From Pseudoruminococcus massiliensis (GTDB lineage: Bacteria; Bacillota; Clostridia; Oscillospirales; Acutalibacteraceae), in assembly GCF_900291955.1 (NCBI RefSeq), contig NZ_OLMR01000001.1, positions 496,001 through 560,000 of the forward strand: a DNA stretch of 64,000 nucleotides, written 5' to 3'. The notes beneath the pieces are model-generated. The model searched no databases, was not told the origin of the DNA, and saw only the letters and a list, made by a program, of their open reading frames with translations. Both the position numbers and the translations under genes were made by a program. Below are positions 7,197 through 15,002 of this stretch, in pieces (the first letter of the stretch is position 1; each line of letters starts with the position of its first letter).

Positions 7197-8897
7197 TCAA
7201 ATTTCTATTACATCATCGCCATTTGGCATAGTAGCTTTTTTAAGGCTCTTTCGTTTCATAGCATAGGTTCTTTCGTCAGCCGCCTTAATAAATGCTAATA
7301 AGCACCAACAGCTCATCATACTTGAACCACCTGCACTTATAAATGGCAATGTAACACCTGTCAGCGGAAGTATATCTGTTGAACCAAATATATTAAGTGA
7401 TGCCTGAAATACAAGCAAAGCTGCTGCTGAACACGCAGCTATTGAATAAAATGAGGAACGACTTCTTGTTGTAACCGCTCTCGCATATAGAACAAGTCCT
7501 GCAAGAGATACCGCAATAAGGAGTGCTATTATAAAGCCCATTTCCTCACATACAAGACCGAAAACAAGGTCACTTTCCGAAGCGAAAATATTTTGCAAAC
7601 CGCCTGTTCCAGCACCAGTACCGAAAAGGCCTCCGCTTGCTGAATATATCAGCGTTCTTACTTGTTGATAGCCTTTATCGTCAGGGTCAAGCCAAACATT
7701 TCCCCATATTGCAAATCTGTTTGCGATATACGGACGAGCTGTCAATACGAGCATTGCACCAAAAACTGCGGCAGATATTGCAAGAATTACTGTCTTAATA
7801 TCACCTGAACGCATAAAAGCTATTACAAGGAAGGTTACAAAGAATATAACCGCCGTTCCGAGGTCACTCATTATAAATAAAGCACCTATACATATCGCAG
7901 TAAATATAATAAATTCGGTAAGGTTCTTTTTAGTGAGCAAGCTATCAAGAGTTGAAGCACCAACAAATATATATGCTATCTTTACAAATTCTGATGGCTG
8001 AATCGAAACTGGACCTATTACAATCCAGTTTGCCGCACCATGTGTAACCTTGCCAAGTGCAAGGTTTAAACCAAGAACTACAACAGCAGCTATTGTTATA
8101 ATTAATCGCCATTTCATAACTCTGTCGGGAATTTCAATAAATTTCAGCAGCAAACAAAAGCCAATAACACCAATAATCGCACTTGCAAGCTGTACCCAGC
8201 CTGTCTTGGTGCTATGTGATGACGCAAGCAGTATTCCTATTGAAGATAAGAATAATGCAAGAGATTCAAGCTCAAAAGTCACTCGCTTTATGCAAAGCCT
8301 TGTGACAATAAAAAATACCCACATAAATACAATATAAACTGCGGCTATTGGTGCAACATCAAGATTTTCAAGATTTATGCAGATTTCTGCCGCAAACATA
8401 ATCGTAAATAGTGTAACTAAAAACAATAAAAAAGATGGTGCTATTGTTCTTTTAGGCGGTTTGGATTTTTTGGTACAGTGTTCTTCCTGAGAATTATCAC
8501 CATAGTCATCTGCCCTTCGTACAACAAGAATTGTTCCACCAATATTTATTCTATCTCCGATATAAACAGCTGTTCTGCCTGTTATGGGTTTATCATTGAC
8601 AGTAACACCAGCCTTAGAACCCGTATCCGTTACAAACCAGCCAGCTTCACGCCTTAATAATACAGCGTGGTCACGAGATACCATAGGATTTGTCAGACGA
8701 ACATCGCTTCCTCGACTTCGTCCAATAGAAGTTTCCCAATATTTTACTGGATAAACTTTTTGAGAATCCTCGTCCTCAAGAACTATCAAAGCCCCCTCAT
8801 TTCTACGATTATATCTTAGTGAAACAAAAGTACGGATAACTATTGCAAGTGCAATAAACGGCATAATAAGCCTTAAAATCCACGATACATAATCCAT
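7197..8897 (-). CDS. FHA-domain/SEDS (FtsW-RodA-SpoVE) fusion protein
   Basis: A 566-residue membrane protein. An N-terminal membrane segment (~5-25) is followed by a forkhead-associated phosphothreonine-binding domain at ~45-130 (GRSRGSDVRLTNPMVSRDHA, then GSKAGVTVNDKPI), then about ten membrane segments of the SEDS peptidoglycan glycosyltransferase family: VSIQPSEFVKIAYIF, WLDPDDKGYQQVRTLIYSAS, GTGAGTG, CEEMGF, and LPLTGVTLPFISAGGSS near the C-terminus. The DPDD element corresponds to the catalytic Asp region. SEDS proteins polymerise glycan strands with a partner class B PBP, not present next to it. The FHA domain suggests control by Ser/Thr kinase signalling. RBS AAGGAGG precedes the ATG. 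Confidence 0.88.
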   Translation of the reverse strand: MDYVSWILRLIMPFIALAIVIRTFVSLRYNRRNEGALIVLEDEDSQKVYPVKYWETSIGRSRGSDVRLTNPMVSRDHAVLLRREAGWFVTDTGSKAGVTVNDKPITGRTAVYIGDRINIGGTILVVRRADDYGDNSQEEHCTKKSKPPKRTIAPSFLLFLVTLFTIMFAAEICINLENLDVAPIAAVYIVFMWVFFIVTRLCIKRVTFELESLALFLSSIGILLASSHSTKTGWVQLASAIIGVIGFCLLLKFIEIPDRVMKWRLIITIAAVVVLGLNLALGKVTHGAANWIVIGPVSIQPSEFVKIAYIFVGASTLDSLLTKKNLTEFIIFTAICIGALFIMSDLGTAVIFFVTFLVIAFMRSGDIKTVILAISAAVFGAMLVLTARPYIANRFAIWGNVWLDPDDKGYQQVRTLIYSASGGLFGTGAGTGGLQNIFASESDLVFGLVCEEMGFIIALLIAVSLAGLVLYARAVTTRSRSSFYSIAACSAAALLVFQASLNIFGSTDILPLTGVTLPFISAGGSSMMSCWCLLAFIKAADERTYAMKRKSLKKATMPNGDDVIEI

Positions 8898-8949
8898 AAA
8901 TATCAGCCTCCTTTGAGGGTTAAGAATATCTTATCACACGAGTAGTCAC

Positions 8950-8978
8950 TTGTCAAAAGTTTATTAAGAGGTTATAAT
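8950..8978 (+). promoter_or_regulatory. promoter of the ECF-transporter ATPase operon
   Basis: TTGTCA (8950-8955), 17-base spacer, TATAAT (8973-8978). The leader to the ATG at 9013 is under 30 bases, leaving no room for a riboswitch. Confidence 0.75.
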
Positions 8979-9012
8979 AATAAGATATATCGGATTCCTA
9001 AGGATGGTTTAT

Positions 9013-10626
9013 ATGAAGCAATTAAGCGTTCAAAATCTTTCATTTTCTTACTCTGACAAAAAAATTCTTGATAATATATCTTTTAACATTTCAAAAGGCG
9101 AATTTGTTACTCTTTGCGGAAAAACTGGTTGTGGCAAAACTACACTTCTACGACTTTTAAAAAAAGAACTTCAGCCAAAAGGCAAACTTAGTGGTAAAAT
9201 ACTTTATAATAATATTCCGCTTGAAAATCTTGATGAGAAAGATTCTGTCTGCAAAATCGGTTTTGTAATGCAAAATCCTGATAGCCAAATAATAACTGAT
9301 AAGGTTTATCATGAACTTGCTTTCGGACTCGAAAGTCTTGGTCTTGAAAATTCCGTTATAAAACGAAAAATAGCTGAAACTGCCTGTTATTTCGGAATTG
9401 AAGATTTATTTTATAAAAATATTCATGAGCTTTCGGGTGGTCAAAAACAGCTTTTAAACCTTGCTTCTATAACAGCAATGAACCCTGAGCTTATGATTCT
9501 TGACGAACCAACGGCACAGCTTGACCCTATCGCAAGAGAAAATTTTTTTAACACCCTTAAAAAGCTTAATCGTGATTTATCCATAACCATTATAATCACA
9601 GAACATACTCTTGAGGATATTCTTCCGATAAGTGACCAACTTCTTGTCCTCGAAAACGAAAAAATAATCTATAATGACTCACCCGAAAAAATTTATAAAA
9701 TTGCTGAAACAAATTCCTATATCTTTAAGGCTATGCCATCAGCAGTAAGAATTTCTGCACCATTTTTAAAACCAAATGAGCCTTGCCCTTTGACAACAAA
9801 GGGTGCTATACAGTATATAGCAAAGAATTTAAATGTAAAGCCGTTTTCTATTCCTAAAAAAAATCATTCTGAAAACGCAATTTTAAAGCTTAAAGATGTT
9901 TCATTCCGATATAGCAAAGATAGCTCTGATATTTTGCATGATTTATCACTTGAGCTTTTTGAAGATGAAATACTTTTCGTTCTTGGTGGAAATGGTGCAG
10001 GTAAAACCACCTTTCTGAATATTGTTGCAGGGCTTCTAAAATACAGGACAGGCAGTATAAAACTTTTTGAAAAAAAAATAAGTTCTTATAAAGATAAAAC
10101 ATTATATAAAAATAATCTTGCACTTTTGCCACAAGATGTAAAAGCTGTTTTCGCAAAAGATACTGTCAGAGAGGAATTAGCTGAAACTGGTGCAAATCCT
10201 ACTGATTATGGCTTTAATATTACACATCTACTCAAAAAGCACCCTTACGATTTAAGTGGTGGTGAACAACAGCTTTGTGCCTTGATTAAAGTTCTTGCAA
10301 GTAAGCCTAAAGTTCTTTTGCTTGATGAACCTACAAAGGGTGCTGACTCAATTCTAAAACAACAAGTAGCCAATATTCTTTTAAAATTAAAATCAAGCGG
10401 AATTTCTATAATCGTTGTAAGTCACGATATAGAATTTGCGTCAAGCTGTGCAGATAGATGTGCTATGCTTTTCGGCGGAGAAATCATTTCTGAGGGCGAA
10501 CCTCACGAATTTTTCTCACAAAACAGCTTTTACACAACCGCCACTAATAAAATTATGCGTAGCTTTGATAAAAATATAATCACCGTAGATGAAGCTATAT
10601 CGTCACTTATATGGAGGGAAAAATGA
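9013..10626 (+). CDS. energy-coupling-factor transporter ATPase, two fused ABC domains
   Basis: A 537-residue protein with two complete ABC ATPase domains. Domain 1: Walker A GKTGCGKTT (~36), signature LSGGQKQ, Walker B LMILDEPTAQLDP. Domain 2: Walker A GGNGAGKTT (~325), signature LSGGEQQ, Walker B VLLLDEPTKGAD. This corresponds to EcfA1 and EcfA2 in one chain and would energise vitamin or metal uptake. ATG 9013 is preferred to 9004 because AAGGA lies eight bases before it. The stop overlaps the next start by ATGA, so it is coupled to the membrane component. No EcfT gene follows here. Confidence 0.85.
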   Translation: MKQLSVQNLSFSYSDKKILDNISFNISKGEFVTLCGKTGCGKTTLLRLLKKELQPKGKLSGKILYNNIPLENLDEKDSVCKIGFVMQNPDSQIITDKVYHELAFGLESLGLENSVIKRKIAETACYFGIEDLFYKNIHELSGGQKQLLNLASITAMNPELMILDEPTAQLDPIARENFFNTLKKLNRDLSITIIITEHTLEDILPISDQLLVLENEKIIYNDSPEKIYKIAETNSYIFKAMPSAVRISAPFLKPNEPCPLTTKGAIQYIAKNLNVKPFSIPKKNHSENAILKLKDVSFRYSKDSSDILHDLSLELFEDEILFVLGGNGAGKTTFLNIVAGLLKYRTGSIKLFEKKISSYKDKTLYKNNLALLPQDVKAVFAKDTVREELAETGANPTDYGFNITHLLKKHPYDLSGGEQQLCALIKVLASKPKVLLLDEPTKGADSILKQQVANILLKLKSSGISIIVVSHDIEFASSCADRCAMLFGGEIISEGEPHEFFSQNSFYTTATNKIMRSFDKNIITVDEAISSLIWREK

Positions 10627-11291
10627 AAACTGCTTTAAAATATATAATCCCTCTTGTGCTTATTCCGATAACAGTTATTCTTGGGGCGTGTATTTTTAGT
10701 GAGAAGTCTTATTCCTTTGTTTCGATGGCAGTTGCGATATTTTCTTGCTTACTTTTCTACTTTGCGTATGAAAAGAAAGGTAAAACTCGCCGACTTATCA
10801 TTGTTTCTGTAATGACAGCTATTGCAGTTATTGGAAGATTTATCTTTGCACCAATTCCAGCTTTCAAGCCTGTTACTGCTGTTGTTGTACTTACTGCTGT
10901 ATATCTTGGCAGTTCGGCGGGATTTTTAACCGGTTCTTTCAGTGCCTTAATTTCAAATTTCTATTTCGGTCAAGGTCCTTGGACACCTTTCCAGATGCTT
11001 GCTTGGGGAATTATAGGCTTTCTTGCTGGAATACTACGCAATAAACTGAAAAACAGAATTATTCTTTCACTGTATGGTGTCTTTGCAGGTATACTTTATT
11101 CTGTAATACTTGAGCTTTGGAATGTCCTTTGGTACAGCAACAGCTTTGACATAAATTTATACCTTGCCTTTCTCCTTTCTTCTCTGCCCCATACTGCGAT
11201 TTATGCGGTATCTAATGTTATATTTCTTATGCTTATGTATAAGCCCATCGGAAGTAAGCTTAAAAGAGCCGAACAACGAATTTTTGCATAA
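10623..11291 (+). CDS. ECF transporter S-component-like membrane protein
   Basis: A 222-residue protein with about six membrane segments. The central block GRFIFAPIPAFKPVTAVVVL, then YLGSSAGFLTGSFSALISN and FGQGPWTPFQMLAWGIIGF, is the pattern of substrate-binding S-components of the cobalamin (CbrT-like) type. The start at 10623 overlaps the ATPase stop and has GGAGGG upstream. It should pair with the fused ATPase and a T-component encoded elsewhere. The substrate (cobalamin or related) is a tentative family-level guess. Confidence 0.72.
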   Translation: MKTALKYIIPLVLIPITVILGACIFSEKSYSFVSMAVAIFSCLLFYFAYEKKGKTRRLIIVSVMTAIAVIGRFIFAPIPAFKPVTAVVVLTAVYLGSSAGFLTGSFSALISNFYFGQGPWTPFQMLAWGIIGFLAGILRNKLKNRIILSLYGVFAGILYSVILELWNVLWYSNSFDINLYLAFLLSSLPHTAIYAVSNVIFLMLMYKPIGSKLKRAEQRIFA

Positions 11292-11366
11292 ATTCACAAA
11301 TTGAACCACCTAAGCATATTGTATAGTTGAAGTTACTATGCAAATAATATGTCTGAGGTGGTTTCT

Positions 11367-11579
11367 TTGCAATATGACAATTTACACGAATTAATATCGT
11401 CAAGCTCAGGAACAAGAAAATATTTTCTTTCCCTGCCATTTAAGATACAAACTCAGCTTTATGAGCATAATAACTATATACATTCCTCTGCTGACTTACG
11501 ACTTCGTTTAACTCAAATTGAAAAATATAATCGCTCTGTTATAGTATCTGAAAGCCTTAACGATAACTTTCTTAATTAA
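11367..11579 (+). CDS. small uncharacterised protein (YFxSLP type)
   Basis: A 70-residue protein I do not recognise. Start TTG at 11367 follows GAGGTGG by five bases; an upstream in-frame ATG (11349) would include the ribosome site. It contains the segment KYFLSLPFKIQTQL at ~18-31, matching KYF/EYFxSLPxxI in another small gene at 30296 that also begins with TTG after GAGGTG. No membrane segment or signal peptide. Predicted mostly helical, with the second half rich in polar residues. It stands alone between the transporter operon and a strong terminator. Confidence 0.65.
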   Translation: MQYDNLHELISSSSGTRKYFLSLPFKIQTQLYEHNNYIHSSADLRLRLTQIEKYNRSVIVSESLNDNFLN

Positions 11580-11600
11580 TATATTTTATCTTCAAAAACA

Positions 11601-11635
11601 AAAACGCAGACCGTCAGCAACTCGGTCTGCGTTTT
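11601..11635. terminator. strong bidirectional terminator
   Basis: AAAACGCAGACCG (11601-11613) and CGGTCTGCGTTTT (11623-11635) form a perfect 13-bp stem with A and T tails, between convergent genes. Confidence 0.9.
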
Positions 11636-11699
11636 TATTTATATATTTTTAGGAGAAAGTTGTAAGCTTGTTCATTCACTAATATATACGAATGAGCTT

Positions 11700-12614
11700 T
11701 TAAAAATCTTTCGGAATTCTCTTAACAACTTCACTATCCTTTAATATCTGATTCTTTAATTCTGATATTGATGCAAATTTCTGCTCTGCACGAACGAAAT
11801 CAAGCAATCTTATATCTACTTTCTTGCAATAAAGATTGCCTGAATAATCGAGTATCCAGGTTTCTGAAACAGGTTTATCACTGCCAACTGTTGGCTTAAC
11901 TCCAATATTAGTAACACCACGATATTCTTTGCCGTCTATTGTAACAATTGACGCATAAACTCCAAACTTAGGCAAACAGAAATTTTCTGGGAAAGCTTGA
12001 TTTATAGTTGGTATGCCAATAGTTCTGCCAAGCTGTCTGCCATGAACTACTTCAAGGCAATAGCCGAATTTATGTCCAAGCATTTTATTTGCTGATAAAA
12101 CTTTACCATTTTGCAGTAAATTTCTTATTCGACTTGAACTTATACACTCACCGTCATAAAGAATAGGTTCTCTGGAAACGGTTTTGCAATTATACTTCTC
12201 GCAAATTTTTGCAAGAGCATTACTATCGCATTTACCGCCCTTTCCGAAATGATAATTAAAGCCACAAACAACTCCCTTGCACTTCAAATTATCAACAAGA
12301 ATTGTTTTGACAAATTCTTCACCACTAAGGCTCATCATTTCTTTAAAATCAACTATGTAAAGCAAATCAACTCCTAAGCTCTCAATAAGACGAATTTTTT
12401 CTGATTCTGTTGTAAGAAACATATCTGATTCACCTGTGAGAATACTCTTAGGTCTGCGTGAAAATGTCAGAACGCAAGACTTCACTCCAAGAGCCTTTGC
12501 ATTTTCTACTGCTGTACATATAACATCTTTATGTCCAAGATGTACTCCATCAAAAAAACCAAGTGCTGTAAAGCTTTCATTCTCAGACGGAATTATATCA
12601 TAAACTATCTTCAT
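11700..12614 (-). CDS. ribF: bifunctional riboflavin kinase/FAD synthetase
   Basis: Makes FMN from riboflavin and FAD from FMN. The N-terminal nucleotidyltransferase domain shows ALGFFDGVHLGHKDV (~17-31) and CGFNYHFGKGG; the SSSRIRNLL-type motif appears as ISSSRIRNLLQNG. The C-terminal flavokinase domain has GRQLGRTIGIPTINQ and GVYASIVTIDGK. Length 304 is normal. ATG 12614 is used rather than the adjacent TTG. It is the last gene of the rimP-nusA-infB operon and lies 15 bases after truB, as in many Firmicutes. Confidence 0.95.
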   Translation of the reverse strand: MKIVYDIIPSENESFTALGFFDGVHLGHKDVICTAVENAKALGVKSCVLTFSRRPKSILTGESDMFLTTESEKIRLIESLGVDLLYIVDFKEMMSLSGEEFVKTILVDNLKCKGVVCGFNYHFGKGGKCDSNALAKICEKYNCKTVSREPILYDGECISSSRIRNLLQNGKVLSANKMLGHKFGYCLEVVHGRQLGRTIGIPTINQAFPENFCLPKFGVYASIVTIDGKEYRGVTNIGVKPTVGSDKPVSETWILDYSGNLYCKKVDIRLLDFVRAEQKFASISELKNQILKDSEVVKRIPKDF

Positions 12615-12629
12615 CAAAACACCCGTATA

Positions 12630-13526
12630 TCAAAATTGCTTTTTTACGCTCAATTCTTCCTTTTCTTTATTTACATATCCTAAGCCAAGAAAAACATCAC
12701 TCGAATTATAAACTCTATAATACGCTCCATTCTCAGAATTATCATCTACATCTGTTCTTGAAAGCATAAGCCCACCGCCGTTTTTAAACCTTACGGCTTG
12801 AGCCTCTGTAACTTTAACTGACGGATAACACGCAAAAACGCTCTCTGTCAGTCTAAGATATTCTTCAAGCATACCATTCTCTGAAAGTTCCTTTGCTTTC
12901 TCAAGTGTGATTGCATCATCAAGAGTATAGCCACAAGCTGTAACTCGTCTTAGTGAGGTCATAACCGCACCACAACCAAGAGCTTGTCCTATATCATCGC
13001 AGATACTTCTTATATATGTACCTTTAGAGCATTTTACAAGAATTTTTGCTGATTGAAGCTGCTCATCAAAATTCAACAAATCAAGCTTATAAACCGTTAT
13101 AGGTCGAGCCTCTCTTTCTGTAACTAAGCCTTTTCTTGCAAGCTCATAAAGGCGTACACCGTCCTTAGAAACTGCCGAATACATTGGCGGAAGCTGCATT
13201 ATATCTCCACGAAATTGTGGCAAAACAGCCTCTAAGTCTTCTGATTTAACATTAGATTCTGTCTGTGAAAGAACTTTGCCCGTAATATCAAGTGTGTCAG
13301 TAGTAATTCCAAAGCTGAATGTTGCCTCGTATTCCTTATCGCTTTCTGGCAAAAGTGATTGTGCTTTTGTTGCATTCCCGATAAGAATAGGCAGAACGCC
13401 TGTTGCCATAGGGTCAAGCGTTCCTGTATGACCGATTTTCTTTTCACCACAAATTCTTCTCATCTTAGCAACAACATCAAAGGAAGTATAGCCATTTTCC
13501 TTATCTATAACTATAATACCGTTCAT
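12630..13526 (-). CDS. truB: tRNA pseudouridine-55 synthase
   Basis: Isomerises U55 in the T loop of tRNAs. Residues ~1-60 carry GIIVIDKENGYTSFDVV and GHTGTLDPMATGVLPI, with the catalytic Asp in TLDP; RKGLVTEREARPITVY and CSKGTYIRSICDDIG follow. Length 298 is typical. Its ATG shares one base with the nrnA stop (TAATG), so translation is coupled. Confidence 0.95.
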   Translation of the reverse strand: MNGIIVIDKENGYTSFDVVAKMRRICGEKKIGHTGTLDPMATGVLPILIGNATKAQSLLPESDKEYEATFSFGITTDTLDITGKVLSQTESNVKSEDLEAVLPQFRGDIMQLPPMYSAVSKDGVRLYELARKGLVTEREARPITVYKLDLLNFDEQLQSAKILVKCSKGTYIRSICDDIGQALGCGAVMTSLRRVTACGYTLDDAITLEKAKELSENGMLEEYLRLTESVFACYPSVKVTEAQAVRFKNGGGLMLSRTDVDDNSENGAYYRVYNSSDVFLGLGYVNKEKEELSVKKQF

Positions 13527-14476
13527 TACTTACCCTCTAATGCTTGTCTAACAACTTCTATAATCTGTTCTATGGCTTCATTAAGAGTACCTGTTATCAT
13601 ACAGCCAGCAGCAGCCTTATGACCGCCACCGCCAAAATTTGCACAAATAGCTGATGCATCAAGCTCGTCTGTTGTTCTTACAGAAACCTTAAACTTGCCA
13701 TTATTCTTTTCACGAAGTGTTATGCCAGCCATAACCCCCTCTATCTGTCTTGGCAAGGAGGATACTCCCTCCATATCATTATCGACAGCACCAGATTCTT
13801 TCATCATATCAATAGTTGCATAGGCTATTGCACATCTGCCGTCAAGATAAAACTGTATAGAATCCATTACTCTGCGTTCGATTTCAAGCCTTGAGCGTGA
13901 CTTTGTTTCAAACATAAGGCGGTTAATCATCCCAGACTCCGCACCGCAATCTATCATATCAGCGGCAATTCTATGAGTTTCTGCTGTAACATTTGTATAT
14001 CTGAAACAACCTGTATCTGTCGTAATACCTGTATAAATGGCATTAGCTATATCTTTGTCAAACTCAACATTCATAAGTCTGATAAGCTTTGCAATAACCT
14101 GTGCTGCGGCTGCGGCACTGGCTTCAACATAATATTCTTTTGCATATTTAGTATTCGAGCCATGATGGTCTATGCAAAGGTCTATCTTATCAGCATAGTC
14201 TGAAAGCTTTTCACCAAGAAGTTTTGTATCTGCGATATCAACGCTGACAACAAATTCCTCATCAAATTCGAGTTTTTCGAGTTTATCAGTAAAATATGAA
14301 TACTTCTCAGGGAATGGGTCTGTGCAATCGACCTTAACATTCTTACCAAGCTTACGCAATGCCATAGCAAGAGCATATCCCGAACCGATAGTATCGCCAT
14401 CAGGGGAACGGTGTGTCAATATAAGAATTTTATCTTTAGATAAAAGCATTTTAGCAGCAGATTCAAGCGTTATCAT
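13526..14476 (-). CDS. nrnA: DHH-family bifunctional oligoribonuclease/pAp phosphatase
   Basis: Degrades nanoRNA and 3',5'-pAp. DHH domain: ILTHRSPDGDTIGSG (~20), VSVDIADTKLLG, the name-giving CIDHHGSN (~100), and ITTDTGCFRYTN. The DHHA1 domain ends with the glycine-rich FGGGGHKAAAGC. Length 316 is typical. It overlaps the rbfA stop by 14 bases and truB by one, a compact arrangement in the nusA-infB operon. Confidence 0.93.
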   Translation of the reverse strand: MITLESAAKMLLSKDKILILTHRSPDGDTIGSGYALAMALRKLGKNVKVDCTDPFPEKYSYFTDKLEKLEFDEEFVVSVDIADTKLLGEKLSDYADKIDLCIDHHGSNTKYAKEYYVEASAAAAAQVIAKLIRLMNVEFDKDIANAIYTGITTDTGCFRYTNVTAETHRIAADMIDCGAESGMINRLMFETKSRSRLEIERRVMDSIQFYLDGRCAIAYATIDMMKESGAVDNDMEGVSSLPRQIEGVMAGITLREKNNGKFKVSVRTTDELDASAICANFGGGGHKAAAGCMITGTLNEAIEQIIEVVRQALEGK

Positions 14477-14825
14477 GTTTATCTTCCTTTACATCGTTCA
14501 GGATTCTGTTAATATTTGCACTATATTCAATAGAATCTGTTGCAATAAAAGTCAATGCCGGAACATGGCGGAGAGTAAGTCTTGAACCAAGTTCACTTCT
14601 TACATAGCCAGCAGCATTTTTAAGAGCCTTTACAGCCTCTTTTGCGGATTCCATACCACTCATAGAGCTTATATAAACCTTACAGTATGAAACATCGCTC
14701 GAAACATCAACTCTTACTATGCTTATAAGAGAATTATGAAGTCTTGGGTCTTTCATTTCTCTCAATATGGCAGTAAGTTCACGCATAATATCTTCGGAAT
14801 TTCTTACTGATTTAAAGCTTTTCAT
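14463..14825 (-). CDS. rbfA: 30S ribosome-binding factor A
   Basis: Assists 16S rRNA maturation in the small subunit. 120 residues with the family pattern: MRELTAILREMKDPRL, VSSDVSYCKVYISSM, and the C-terminal RHVPALTFIATDSIEYSANI. RBS AGGAGGCTAAAATA precedes the ATG. It follows infB after a 177-base gap containing a strong hairpin. Confidence 0.95.
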   Translation of the reverse strand: MKSFKSVRNSEDIMRELTAILREMKDPRLHNSLISIVRVDVSSDVSYCKVYISSMSGMESAKEAVKALKNAAGYVRSELGSRLTLRHVPALTFIATDSIEYSANINRILNDVKEDKHDNA

Positions 14826-14923
14826 TATTTTAGCCTCCTTACATATTTCTATTATACGAAATAATCATCGAATTAAAACTAAATTATTATTTTTCTATCT
14901 GAAATTATCTTTATTACACGAAA

Positions 14924-14949
14924 GCGGCAGCTATTGCTACCGCTTTTTT
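14924..14949. terminator. hairpin in the infB-rbfA gap
   Basis: GCGGCAGC (14924-14931), loop TATT, GCTACCGC (14936-14943), then six T on the plus strand. On the operon strand no T run follows, so it may be a pause, processing or partial-termination element rather than a full terminator. Confidence 0.5.
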
Positions 14950-15002
14950 CACAACGATTCGCCGTTATTATTTAGTGTAATAATTATCTAACAAGTATAC
15001 AG

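Noticed and set aside
8898-9003. Cobalamin riboswitch before the ECF transporter ATPase
   Set aside because: The mapped-looking promoter leaves a leader under 30 bases, too short for any B12 aptamer.
13359-14585. Several plus-strand frames within truB-nrnA-rbfA
   Set aside because: Fully overlapped by genes with clear family motifs on the other strand; no ribosome sites or plausible products.
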